35,313 nucleotides of DNA from Elusimicrobiota bacterium (lineage in GTDB: Bacteria; Elusimicrobiota; Elusimicrobia; UBA1565; UBA9628): NCBI GenBank assembly GCA_023249645.1, contig JAHFCF010000008.1, positions 71,257 through 106,569 of the forward strand, written 5' to 3'. The notes under the pieces were generated by a model. It worked only from the letters and a program-made list of their open reading frames with translations, was not told the origin of the DNA and did no database searches. Position numbers and translations under genes: made by a program. Below are positions 8,039 to 15,527 of this stretch, piece after piece (within the stretch, counting starts at the first letter, position 1; every line of letters starts with the position of its first letter).

Positions 8039-9721
8039 ATGGCACTGCACCCCGTCGTGGAGAGGCGAATCTGGGACCGGTGCGTGGATGTCTTCTCTTC
8101 GCGCATATTTGTTCTGGCCGCGGGGCTCTGCCTGGTCGCGCTCGCCGTCTTCTGGACTTCCCGGCCCATCGAGGATCTGGACATCTGGTGGCATCTCAAG
8201 ACCGGCCAGTGGATCTGCCAGCACCACGCGGTCCCCAGGACGGACATCTTCTCCTATGTCCTGGCGGGCAAGCCCTGGGTGACTTTCGAGTGGCTCTCCC
8301 AGGTCTTCCTTTATAAGGCCTGGTCCTGGGGCGGTCCCATGGGCCTCTTCATCCTGCGCCAGTCCCTGGCCGCAGCGCTGTTCGCCATCCTCTTCGTCCT
8401 GGGAGGCTCGGCCGGCCTGCCCACGATGGCCATTTTGCTTCTGGGTCTGCCCCTGGCCTCGACCGGCATCATGGAGCGGCCGCAGATGTTCGACTATCTC
8501 TTCGCGCTGTCCTGTCGGGCCCTGATGCCGCGCTTCTTAAGCGCGAGACGGCCATGGGCCGCTGGCGCGGCGCTCATCCTCATCCATCTGCTCTGGTCCA
8601 ATCTGCACGGCGGAGCCTGCGTGGTGGGCCTCATCATCATGGGGGTCTATGCCTTTTCCTATCTGTGGTCCGGGGATTTCAAGACAGCGGTCAAAGCCGC
8701 GGGCTTGGGAGCTTTGGCCTTCCTGGCCTGCTTCGTCAATCCGCACGGCTACAGGATCTTCACGCAGCTTCTGGGCACCTGGTTCGACCCGGCCCAGCAT
8801 TGGGTCCTGGAGTGGAAGCCGTTGGCCGCCGGGACGCCGCAGTTCGATCTGCAATGCGCGTACGCGGCCTGCCTCATCTTCGCCGGCTTCCGGCTCAAGG
8901 GCGCTCAGAGGACCATCGCCATCATCCTCGCCGTGGGTTTTGCCTTCGTGGCGGGATTCCGCAGCGCGCGCAACGTGCCCCTGGCCTTCTTCATCACGGT
9001 CCCGGACCTCCTGGCCGCCGGAGTCCTTTTCTGGAAAGAAAAGCCCGCGCGCGCGGCCCAGATCTTCCTTCCGCTCGCGTTGGCCTCGCTCTTGATCTGC
9101 CCGAGCCTCATCCAGTGGGTCTATCCCGGCGAGATATCTCCCAACCCCATCACGAAGGAATGGGCTTCGGGGGTGTGCGATTTCATCGAGCGCGAGGATC
9201 TCCCCGGCCGCATGTACAACGACTACATCATCGGCGGCTACCTGATCTGGCGGCTGGGGCCGCAGCGTCAGGTCTTCGTGGACGGCCGCAGTCTCGAATA
9301 CGGCGCGGTCATGATGGACGCCATCGCCCGCATCTCCCGGCGCGAGGGCTTCGAGGCCCTGGACCGGGTCTATCACTTCGACTATCTCGTGTTCCAGCAG
9401 AGGCCCGACGACCGCCTCTTGTATCTGGACAACGACCCGGACTGGGCCTGCGTGTATTTCGATGACGGCGGGCTGGTGTACGCGCACAGGCGCCGCGCCG
9501 CCCGCGCAACAGCCGCCAAGCTGGGCTACCGCTACCTGCGTCCCAACGAGAGATTCTTCAACTACCTGGCTCCTTACGCGGCTGATCCCATCAAAGCCAA
9601 GGCCGCGCTCAAGGAGATCGACCGTTCCATCGCGGACGCACCCCCCTGGCTGTCTAGAAACGGCCGGAGTACCAGGTTGTCACTTATGCAACTTATTTCG
9701 CAGGTGGGTCGCATTCCCTGA
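8039..9721 (+). CDS. Polytopic membrane protein, GT-C-like
   Basis: About 560 aa with some ten hydrophobic segments in the first two thirds and a soluble C-terminal domain. The N-terminal part has IEDLDIWWHLKTGQWI, then VPRTDIFSYVLAGKPWVTFEWLSQ, a pattern seen in uncharacterised membrane proteins related to GT-C glycosyltransferases, where an acidic loop motif follows the first membrane helix. The C-terminal segment RMYNDYIIGGYLIWRLGPQRQVFVDGRS is also typical of that group. The start is uncertain: ATG 8039 was chosen because an upstream GTG (8015) lies inside a palindrome, and neither has a clear Shine-Dalgarno. The last about 20 residues look unlike the family and may reflect a changed end. 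Glycan transfer is inference. Confidence 0.65.
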   Translation: MALHPVVERRIWDRCVDVFSSRIFVLAAGLCLVALAVFWTSRPIEDLDIWWHLKTGQWICQHHAVPRTDIFSYVLAGKPWVTFEWLSQVFLYKAWSWGGPMGLFILRQSLAAALFAILFVLGGSAGLPTMAILLLGLPLASTGIMERPQMFDYLFALSCRALMPRFLSARRPWAAGAALILIHLLWSNLHGGACVVGLIIMGVYAFSYLWSGDFKTAVKAAGLGALAFLACFVNPHGYRIFTQLLGTWFDPAQHWVLEWKPLAAGTPQFDLQCAYAACLIFAGFRLKGAQRTIAIILAVGFAFVAGFRSARNVPLAFFITVPDLLAAGVLFWKEKPARAAQIFLPLALASLLICPSLIQWVYPGEISPNPITKEWASGVCDFIEREDLPGRMYNDYIIGGYLIWRLGPQRQVFVDGRSLEYGAVMMDAIARISRREGFEALDRVYHFDYLVFQQRPDDRLLYLDNDPDWACVYFDDGGLVYAHRRRAARATAAKLGYRYLRPNERFFNYLAPYAADPIKAKAALKEIDRSIADAPPWLSRNGRSTRLSLMQLISQVGRIP

Positions 9722-9772
9722 ACGGCTGGCTGAGCTGTTCGGTTAAAATATAATAAAGACCGGGCCTTCATA

Positions 9773-9801
9773 TTGACAAAGCCTCTCCGGGGGGCTAAAC
9801 T
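9773..9801 (+). promoter_or_regulatory. Strong promoter of first Ala/Gly-rich membrane gene
   Basis: TTGACA (9773-9778), 17-bp spacer, TAAACT (9796-9801), followed by GAGGAG (9822-9827) 7 nt before the ATG at 9835. The same arrangement, with -10 boxes of the TANACT type, precedes the genes at 17063 and 28337. Confidence 0.8.
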
Positions 9802-9834
9802 GAGCACGGCAAGCGGATTTTGAGGAGAATGTCC

Positions 9835-11349
9835 ATGGATGCCCGAGACCATATTCCGCAGTACAAACTGGCCAAGGTGGGGCGAAGACGCAACAAGGCC
9901 GCGGCTGCCGGGCTCCTCGGCCTCTTCGGCGGCGGGGGCTCCTCCGCGGGCGGAGTCGCCGGCTTTCTCGGTTCCATCGGCGGCAAGGTCGCCATCGCCC
10001 TTCTCGTGGGCACCTTGGGCACGGGGGCCTACAACATGGGCAAGGTCCTTGCCCCGCCGCAGGCTCAGCAGGCCAAGGCCGAGTCTGAAAAGCCCAAGCC
10101 TTTTGCGGCGGTCCTGGCCCAAAAGAAGAAGGAGGAGGCCGCCCAGACGATCCAGAGCGATAACCGCTCGGTCCAGAGCGGCCTGGCCATGGTCTCCGGC
10201 AGCCTGGACGGCCTGACCGATGAGGAGCGCGCGGCCCTTGCCAAGGAAGAGGCAGCCAAGGCCAAGGCCGCGGCCGAGGCCAAAGCCAAGGAGGACGCGC
10301 AGGCGAGCCAGGCCCAGGCCGCGCCGCAGATGCCCAATCCGGCGGACATGCTGGCGGCGGCGGCAGGCCAGGACAAGGATAAAGGCAGGGAAAAGGGCCT
10401 GGGCAAGAAATTCGGCGAGATGTCCAAGTCTTTGGCCGGCGGCGGGGGCATGGCCGGCGGCATGGGCCGGGGCTTTGACACGCCGGCGTTCAAGGGCGGC
10501 GGCGGGGCGGGCAAGCTCGTGGCCATGACCGGCAACCGAGCGCCTTCGACCTATGCGTCTGCGCATTCTGCGATAGCGGCAGGGAAAGGCCACTTGGCGC
10601 GCGATCAGGCGGTGAAGGCTTATCATGAATCCAGGCAGGCGAAGATCAGCGGGGCCAATGAGACCAGCTCTGAGCATGCGCTGGCGGCTTTTAACGGGAA
10701 GACGACGGAGGGCGGACTCATTGGCGGGCCGGGGATGAGGCTGGGCGCGGCCCAGACGGGCGAGGGGGAGAAATTCACGCCGAATCCTTTGGGACCGGGG
10801 AGCATGGGGGGAGGGAGCTCTGGCGCGGAAAGCACGGGGCCGGATGACTGCAAGGCGCTTTTTCCGGATGGGTATTACATGAACTCGCCCTCGGGCGGGT
10901 GTGTCCAGATGCCGGGGTCGAGCGTGGATCCGACGGATAAGTATTTTAATTTGTTGAAAATTCTTTCTATTGTTGCGGCGTGTCTTACAGCAATCATCTT
11001 TGTTTTGAGTTTCTGGCCTCATTTAAAGCCAGTAGTTAAATTTTTAAGTTGGATAGTTTGTGCAATCGGGTCCATGGAAGCGTTCCTGGGTCTGATGCTT
11101 GTGGGTATGGGGCGCAATATAGAGGGTGGCATATTCACCGGACTTGGAATTGGTACTGCTATCGCCGGATATTTGTGTGCTACTTCAGAAGCGGCAGGTG
11201 CAGCGAAGGCTGAAGGAATATTATCGCAGACGCAGGCTTGGGCAACGGCAGCCGGTACAAGTCTGGCACAAACTCTTGCTGTTGGCTACGCCAACAACCC
11301 CAGTAAGGGCCATTACAACCCCGACTCCGAGGCCTGGAAATATAAGTAG
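9835..11349 (+). CDS. Ala/Gly-rich membrane-anchored protein, paralog 1
   Basis: 504-aa protein of unknown function. Layout: short basic N-terminus (KLAKVGRRRNK), Gly-rich stretch, one membrane segment near residues 50-65, a long Ala/Lys/Glu-rich then Gly-rich region, a two-Cys module (DDCKALFPDG then GGCVQMPGSSVDPTDKYF), and three hydrophobic segments from about residue 372 to 470. It is clearly paralogous to the protein starting at 13535: GRGFDTPAF, ESRQ-K-I, NETS, GMRLGA and EKFTPNPLGPGSMGG recur in order. The start ATG at 9835 is set by GAGGAG upstream; ATG 9829 would be too close. From about 10940 the DNA becomes visibly AT-richer than the first two thirds, suggesting a composite gene. 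Confidence 0.75.
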   Translation: MDARDHIPQYKLAKVGRRRNKAAAAGLLGLFGGGGSSAGGVAGFLGSIGGKVAIALLVGTLGTGAYNMGKVLAPPQAQQAKAESEKPKPFAAVLAQKKKEEAAQTIQSDNRSVQSGLAMVSGSLDGLTDEERAALAKEEAAKAKAAAEAKAKEDAQASQAQAAPQMPNPADMLAAAAGQDKDKGREKGLGKKFGEMSKSLAGGGGMAGGMGRGFDTPAFKGGGGAGKLVAMTGNRAPSTYASAHSAIAAGKGHLARDQAVKAYHESRQAKISGANETSSEHALAAFNGKTTEGGLIGGPGMRLGAAQTGEGEKFTPNPLGPGSMGGGSSGAESTGPDDCKALFPDGYYMNSPSGGCVQMPGSSVDPTDKYFNLLKILSIVAACLTAIIFVLSFWPHLKPVVKFLSWIVCAIGSMEAFLGLMLVGMGRNIEGGIFTGLGIGTAIAGYLCATSEAAGAAKAEGILSQTQAWATAAGTSLAQTLAVGYANNPSKGHYNPDSEAWKYK

Positions 11350-11358
11350 TACCCCTAA

Positions 11359-11388
11359 GGGGTCAGGTCTTGATTTTTGACTGAGACT
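11359..11388 (+). repeat. Dispersed repeat A, copy 1
   Basis: Begins GGGGTCAGGTCTTGA and continues to GACTGAGACT. It starts 10 nt after the stop of the 9835 gene. Other copies lie at 12109, 16763 and, inverted, 25464. Copies 1 and 2 are direct repeats that bracket the HepT/MNT cassette. Similar sequences elsewhere are REP-like; no REP transposase gene is present here. Confidence 0.85.
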
Positions 11389-11402
11389 GGAGAGGAGGCA
11401 TC

Positions 11403-11828
11403 ATGGCGCTGGACTTAAGCAGTCTCAAAGAGGCGATCGGCTCCTTGGAGCGGGCGCTCAAAGTCGCGTCCACGATGATCAAGGGCGCCATCCATACGGA
11501 CCAGGAGCATGTCGTGCGCGCCGGTGTCATCCAGAATTTCGAATTCACCTACGAGCTTTGCTGGAAGTTCATCCAGCGCTGGCTCTCCGAGAATCAAAAT
11601 CCGCAGGAGGCCCAAGAGCCTCTGACACGCAAGGAGCTTTTCCGCACGGCGGCTCGCTGCGGGCTCATCGAGGACCCGGAGAATTGGTTTGCCTACAGCG
11701 CGGCGCGGAACATCTCCGCGCACACCTACGACAACAGGGCGGCTGAGAAGGTGTACGCGCAAGCCCAGCCGTTGCTCAAGGACGCAAAACATCTCCTCCA
11801 AAAACTGCAAAAAACAGCCGATGATTGA
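11403..11828 (+). CDS. HepT/HI0074-like nucleotidyltransferase-partner protein
   Basis: 141-aa all-helical protein of the nucleotidyltransferase substrate-binding (HI0074/HepT-like) family. Typical segments: GVIQNFEFTYELCWKFIQRWL, KELFRTAARCGLI, and WFAYSAARNISAHTYD, the last carrying the His/Tyr of the R-x4-6-H-x-Y type motif (RNISAHTY) found in HepT toxins. It has a strong Shine-Dalgarno (AGGAGG) and overlaps the next gene, an MNT-type nucleotidyltransferase, by 8 bp. In characterised HepT-MNT modules the nucleotidyltransferase adds AMP to HepT's Tyr and neutralises it. The pair is bracketed by two direct copies of repeat A. Confidence 0.88.
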   Translation: MALDLSSLKEAIGSLERALKVASTMIKGAIHTDQEHVVRAGVIQNFEFTYELCWKFIQRWLSENQNPQEAQEPLTRKELFRTAARCGLIEDPENWFAYSAARNISAHTYDNRAAEKVYAQAQPLLKDAKHLLQKLQKTADD

Positions 11829-12123
11829 TCTGGAGAAGAAGCATTTAGACGTCATCCTGGTCCTCTTGGCCAAGCATGTCCCTGAATGCGAGGTGCGCGT
11901 CTTCGGCTCTCGGGTCGACGGCTCGGCCAAGAAGTATTCCGACTTGGATTTGGCTCTTGTGTCGGATAAGAAGCTGGACTGGAAGAGGCTTGAGGATCTG
12001 AAGCTGGCTTTCTCCGAGTCTGATCTCCCGATGAAGGTGGATGTCCTTGATTTCAACGATATCAGCGAGAATTTCAAGGCCATCATCCGTCAACATTGTG
12101 AAATCATTGGGGTCAGGTCTTGA
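11821..12123 (+). CDS. MNT-type minimal nucleotidyltransferase
   Basis: 100-aa MNT-domain protein with the full motif RVFGSRVDGSAKKYSDLDLAL: Gly29-Ser30 and the metal-binding Asp41 and Asp43. The third carboxylate is probably in MKVDVLDF. It is the antitoxin partner of the upstream HepT-like protein. Its end is odd: the last residues GVRS and the stop codon are supplied by repeat A (12109-12138), which replaces the usual short C-terminal tail (relatives continue a few residues after the equivalent of HCEII). The catalytic core is complete. Confidence 0.88.
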   Translation: MIDLEKKHLDVILVLLAKHVPECEVRVFGSRVDGSAKKYSDLDLALVSDKKLDWKRLEDLKLAFSESDLPMKVDVLDFNDISENFKAIIRQHCEIIGVRS

Positions 12124-12138
12124 CTTTTGACTGAGACT
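12109..12138 (+). repeat. Dispersed repeat A, copy 2
   Basis: Begins GGGGTCAGGTCTTGA and matches copy 1 at 11359 except for one base (CTTTTGA for TTTTTGA). It contains the stop codon of the MNT gene and ends 3 nt before the ATG of the AlbA_2 gene, so it forms both the 3' end of one gene and the 5' leader of the next. Confidence 0.85.
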
Positions 12139-12141
12139 CTC

Positions 12142-13548
12142 ATGAAGACCGCAATGGATTTGAAGACTGTCGAGCTCCTCATCCGCGAGGGCGAGGGGCT
12201 CAGCGTCGAATTCAAGGAGAAATACACCTCCCGGATCGATGAGGACATCGTCGCCTTCGCCAACACGAAGGGCGGGATGATCTTTCTGGGGGTGCGTGAT
12301 GACGGGACTGTCCTGGGTGAGAAGCTCACCAATGACCTCAAGGGGCGCATCAACAGCCTGGCGCGCAACTGCAAGCCGGGCATCGTCGTCCATGCGGCAC
12401 ATGTCGGCGGCATGGTTGTCGTCGAGGTTCCGGAAGGGGCCGAGAAGCCCTATAGCTGCGGCTGCGGCTATTTCCGGCGGCTCAACGGCAGCACCCAGAA
12501 GATGAGCCATGAGGAAGTCCGGATCATGTTCCGGGAAAACGACCCAATGCCCTTCGAGGAGCGCGCGGCCAGGGGCTTCCGTTTTGATGACATATCCAAG
12601 CCCAAGGTGCGGGCTTTCATTGAGGAGGCGGCCCTCAATATCGGCAAGACGGCGACGGCCGATTTCCTGCGCAGCCTGAAAGTCGCCGGTGAGAAGGCCG
12701 TCAAGAACGTGGGCATCCTGTTTTTCGCCAAGGAGGTCCATGACTTCCTTCCCCAGGCGCAGATGACGCTGCTTGCCTTCAAGGGCACGGACAGGGTCCA
12801 CATCTACGACAGGCTGGACGTGCGCGACGACCTCTTCACGCAATTCAAGGAAGCCATGCGTTTCATGGAAAGGCATATCAACGTCAGAAGCGAGATCAGG
12901 GGCGTTGATCGAAAAGACATCTACGAGCTTCCTCTGGAGGCTTTGCGCGAGGCCGTGGTCAATGCCCTTATGCATCGCGATTACAGCATCACCGGGACCC
13001 AGGTCAGTGTCGATGTCTTTGACGACCGGGTGGAGATCACCAATCCCGGCGCTTTGCCCAAGGGCTTGGAGAAAAAGGCTCTGGGCCAGGGTGTTTCCGT
13101 CAGGCGCAACGAGCTCATTGCGGATCTCTTCGCGCGGCTGCACAAGGTGGAGCGCGCCGGCACGGGCATCCAGCGCATGAGAAAGGCGATGGTCGCGGCG
13201 GGCCTTCAGGAACCAGATTTCGAGATAGACGGCTTTTTTAGGACGGTGTTCCATCGGTCGCCGGAATATTCTCTTGTGAGCGCTGCCCGTAAAAGTGGGG
13301 AGAAAAGTGGGGAGAAGAGTGGGGAGAAGAGTGGGGAGAAAATACTTCGTCTGATCGGTGGCAACCCCACAATCACCATCGAGGTTTTGTCAAAGACAGT
13401 CGGATTGGGGCATACAAGAACTGAAGTGATCATTGGAAAGCTTAAGGGGGAAGGTTTCTTAAGGCGTGTCGGCCCTGACAGGGGCGGCAGGTGGGAATTG
13501 ACGCAGGCCGGGCGGACGCTGTTGGAAAAGGACAATGGACGTTCCTGA
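12142..13548 (+). CDS. AlbA_2 (Schlafen-like) ATP-binding regulator, copy 1
   Basis: 468 aa. The N-terminal AlbA_2 domain has SVEFKEKY, DIVAFANTKGGMIFLGVRDDG; the middle holds GILFFAK and EALREAVVNALMHRDYSITGTQVSVDVFDDRVEITNPG, the GHKL-like ATPase_C_4 region; RRNELIADLFARLHKVERAGTGIQRM follows; a winged helix closes the protein. A (SGEK)4 linker from a 12-bp tandem repeat joins the last two. Such proteins are annotated as transcriptional regulators or RecG-like helicases, with real functions largely unknown. The ATG lies directly behind repeat A and has no clear Shine-Dalgarno. The 3' end overlaps the Ala/Gly-rich gene at 13535 by 14 bp, implying coupled translation. Confidence 0.85.
   Translation: MKTAMDLKTVELLIREGEGLSVEFKEKYTSRIDEDIVAFANTKGGMIFLGVRDDGTVLGEKLTNDLKGRINSLARNCKPGIVVHAAHVGGMVVVEVPEGAEKPYSCGCGYFRRLNGSTQKMSHEEVRIMFRENDPMPFEERAARGFRFDDISKPKVRAFIEEAALNIGKTATADFLRSLKVAGEKAVKNVGILFFAKEVHDFLPQAQMTLLAFKGTDRVHIYDRLDVRDDLFTQFKEAMRFMERHINVRSEIRGVDRKDIYELPLEALREAVVNALMHRDYSITGTQVSVDVFDDRVEITNPGALPKGLEKKALGQGVSVRRNELIADLFARLHKVERAGTGIQRMRKAMVAAGLQEPDFEIDGFFRTVFHRSPEYSLVSAARKSGEKSGEKSGEKSGEKILRLIGGNPTITIEVLSKTVGLGHTRTEVIIGKLKGEGFLRRVGPDRGGRWELTQAGRTLLEKDNGRS
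13291..13338 (+). repeat. Four 12-bp tandem units, in frame
   Basis: Four units of AA(A/G)AGTGGGGAG encode SGEK repeats in the linker before the winged helix. The unit is a multiple of three, so copy-number change alters linker length and keeps the frame, unlike the 11-bp repeat in the second AlbA_2 gene. Confidence 0.9.
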
Positions 13549-15424
13549 GATCCCTGACTTCAAGCTGAAAAAGCGCGACAAGAAGCGTCGCGAAAAAGTG
13601 CTTGCGCCTTTGACCCCTCTCGGCGCGCCCAAGGCCGGCGCGTCCATCGCGCTTGCCTCCATGGGCGGCAAGATCGCGATCGTCGCCCTCATGGGCTCCT
13701 TGGGCGTGGGCGCCTACACCGCGGGTAAATACATATTGCCGGAGGCCAAGCCTAGCGTTGCGGTTAGGAGGCCCCGACCGGTGGCCAAGGCTCAGGCCGA
13801 GAAGCCCAAGCCGCCGGAGAGGGTCGTGATCCATACGCCTTCAGCCCATCCTGCGGAACAAAGCGGCCTGGCCATGGTCGCTGTGGGCGGCTTGACCGCG
13901 TCTGAGCGCGAAGCCAGGGCCAAGGAGGAAGCCCGCGCCCGGGCCGAGGCCGCGGACAAGGCTCTCTCCGAGGCGCAGTTCAGCAAACAGGCAGCTCCTG
14001 CCGCGAACCCCGCGGCCGCGTCGGCTCTCGCGGCTGGACAGAACAAGGAGAAGAAGGCTTTTGAAAAGAAATTAGGCGATCTGAGAAAGGATTTCGGCAG
14101 CTTGGCCAACGGTGGGGGCCTGGCCGGCGGGGTTGGCCGCGGCTTCGACACTCCGGCCTTCGAGCGTCCTGCCAACAAGCTCATCGCCATGGGCTCGCAG
14201 CCCCAGGGCCATGGCGTCAGCCATGGCTCGAGGGCGGTGGGCGTCGGCGGGAAACATTCGACCTTGGCGCGCACGCAGCTCGACAAGTCCTCCAAGGAAT
14301 CCAGGCAGACGAAGATCGGCGGGCCCAATGAGACCAGCGAATCTCTGGCCGCCGCGGCTTTCGGCGAGAAGATGGGGCATGGCGATATCATCGGCGGCTC
14401 GGGGATGAGGCTGGGCGCGGAACGGACGGGTGCTGGAGAAAAATTCACGCCGAATCCTCTGGGTCCGGGGAGCATGGGGGGCGCCGCATCCGCCGACAAC
14501 GGGCCGGACGATTGCAAGGCGCTCTTCCCGGACGGGACCTACATCAATTCCTCGGCGGGCGGGTGCGTCAAGATGCCGGGGTCGAGCGTGGATCCGACGG
14601 ATAAGTATTTCCGGATGCTGAAGGTCCTGTCTTACATCGCTTTGGCGCTGAGCGTCGCGCTTTTTCTCGCCAGTCACAACAGGCCTCTGACGCTCATCTT
14701 GGCCAAAGTCCTCATTGGCGTCGGCGTTATCATGACTTTCCTTGGTTTGATGGTCGTGGGCATGGGACGCACGGTCGAAGGCGCCATCTTCACCCTGATG
14801 GGTGCTTTGACGACTTATACCGGCTACAAAGCCCTGGTTGCTCCGGAGGAGACGCAGAAAGATCAGGCGACGACTACAAAGGCAGGGCAAGATATGGGGA
14901 GTCAGGACGCGGCTAAAGCGGGGCCTAATCTTCCGAAAGGGCAAGCACCGGCTTCAGAGGCGCCGCCAGCAGCGCCAGCGTCGCAACCAGCACAAGCAAC
15001 GCAGGGTGCGGCAGCATCACAGCCGCAGGTTGCCGGTGAGTCTATAAAGCCGCCCGTCTTCGACAATCCAATGCCGCAGGCGCAATTGCCGACGCGTCCG
15101 CCTCTGCAGCCCATGGATCTCCCGACTTCAGTTCCAACAGGGACATCTCCTGCTGATATAGCAGCAGCTAAGGCCGTGCCAACTCCGTTGCCTGGGTATA
15201 ATTACACCTCTCCCCAACTGGCAGAGATGAAGCATGCCTCAGGGGTACTGCAGGCGGCAGGGGGGGAGGAACTCGACCCCTTAGTCGTTCAGGTGCCTAG
15301 ATATACGCCAAATTTGACGGCTGTTCACTGGTTCGAAGGATTCAGTATTGCCGGCAATCTTAGCGACATCTTCTACAGCAACAATGTTGGTGAGCGCAAG
15401 TACAACGACGGCCGCTGGGATTAG
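13535..15424 (+). CDS. Ala/Gly-rich membrane-anchored protein, paralog 2
   Basis: 629 aa, unknown function. Same order as the 9835 protein: basic N-terminus (KLKKRDKKRREK), membrane segment near residues 42-65 (GGKIAIVALMGSLGVGAYTAGKY), Ala/Glu-rich helix, Gly-rich GRGFDTPAF, ESRQTKIGGPNETS, GMRLGAERTGAGEKFTPNP, the two-Cys module DDCKALFPDG...GGCVKMPGSSVDPTDKYF, and hydrophobic segments from about residue 361. It has an extra about 190-residue Pro/Gln/Ala-rich tail. A 40-bp block is identical in DNA to paralog 1 (10907-10946 and 14571-14610). It has no promoter of its own; the start overlaps the AlbA_2 gene, with AAGGA upstream. Confidence 0.75.
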   Translation: MDVPEIPDFKLKKRDKKRREKVLAPLTPLGAPKAGASIALASMGGKIAIVALMGSLGVGAYTAGKYILPEAKPSVAVRRPRPVAKAQAEKPKPPERVVIHTPSAHPAEQSGLAMVAVGGLTASEREARAKEEARARAEAADKALSEAQFSKQAAPAANPAAASALAAGQNKEKKAFEKKLGDLRKDFGSLANGGGLAGGVGRGFDTPAFERPANKLIAMGSQPQGHGVSHGSRAVGVGGKHSTLARTQLDKSSKESRQTKIGGPNETSESLAAAAFGEKMGHGDIIGGSGMRLGAERTGAGEKFTPNPLGPGSMGGAASADNGPDDCKALFPDGTYINSSAGGCVKMPGSSVDPTDKYFRMLKVLSYIALALSVALFLASHNRPLTLILAKVLIGVGVIMTFLGLMVVGMGRTVEGAIFTLMGALTTYTGYKALVAPEETQKDQATTTKAGQDMGSQDAAKAGPNLPKGQAPASEAPPAAPASQPAQATQGAAASQPQVAGESIKPPVFDNPMPQAQLPTRPPLQPMDLPTSVPTGTSPADIAAAKAVPTPLPGYNYTSPQLAEMKHASGVLQAAGGEELDPLVVQVPRYTPNLTAVHWFEGFSIAGNLSDIFYSNNVGERKYNDGRWD

Positions 15425-15440
15425 GCCGGGGTCGGAGCTT

Positions 15441-15462
15441 CCCGTATTTTTCGTATTCCGTC
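15441..15462 (+). repeat. Dispersed repeat B, divergent copy
   Basis: CGTATTTTTCGTATT (15443-15457) differs by one base from the 15-bp core CGTATTTTCCGTATT found at 30794, 33395 and 35087. It lies 17 nt after the stop of the 13535 gene, in the 103-bp gap before the convergent ATPase gene. A partial GGGGTCAGG of repeat A is also present in this gap near 15534, at the ATPase 3' end. Confidence 0.65.
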
Positions 15463-15527
15463 AGTCGTGCGGGGCAGGCGGTGCGCAAGAGCGCGTCAAG
15501 ACACAAGCAGTCAGGGATTTCGCGGGG

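Noticed and set aside
11845-13254. 469-codon minus-strand open frame opposite the MNT and AlbA_2 genes
   Set aside because: Two conserved genes on the plus strand explain the sequence; the minus frame has no motif.
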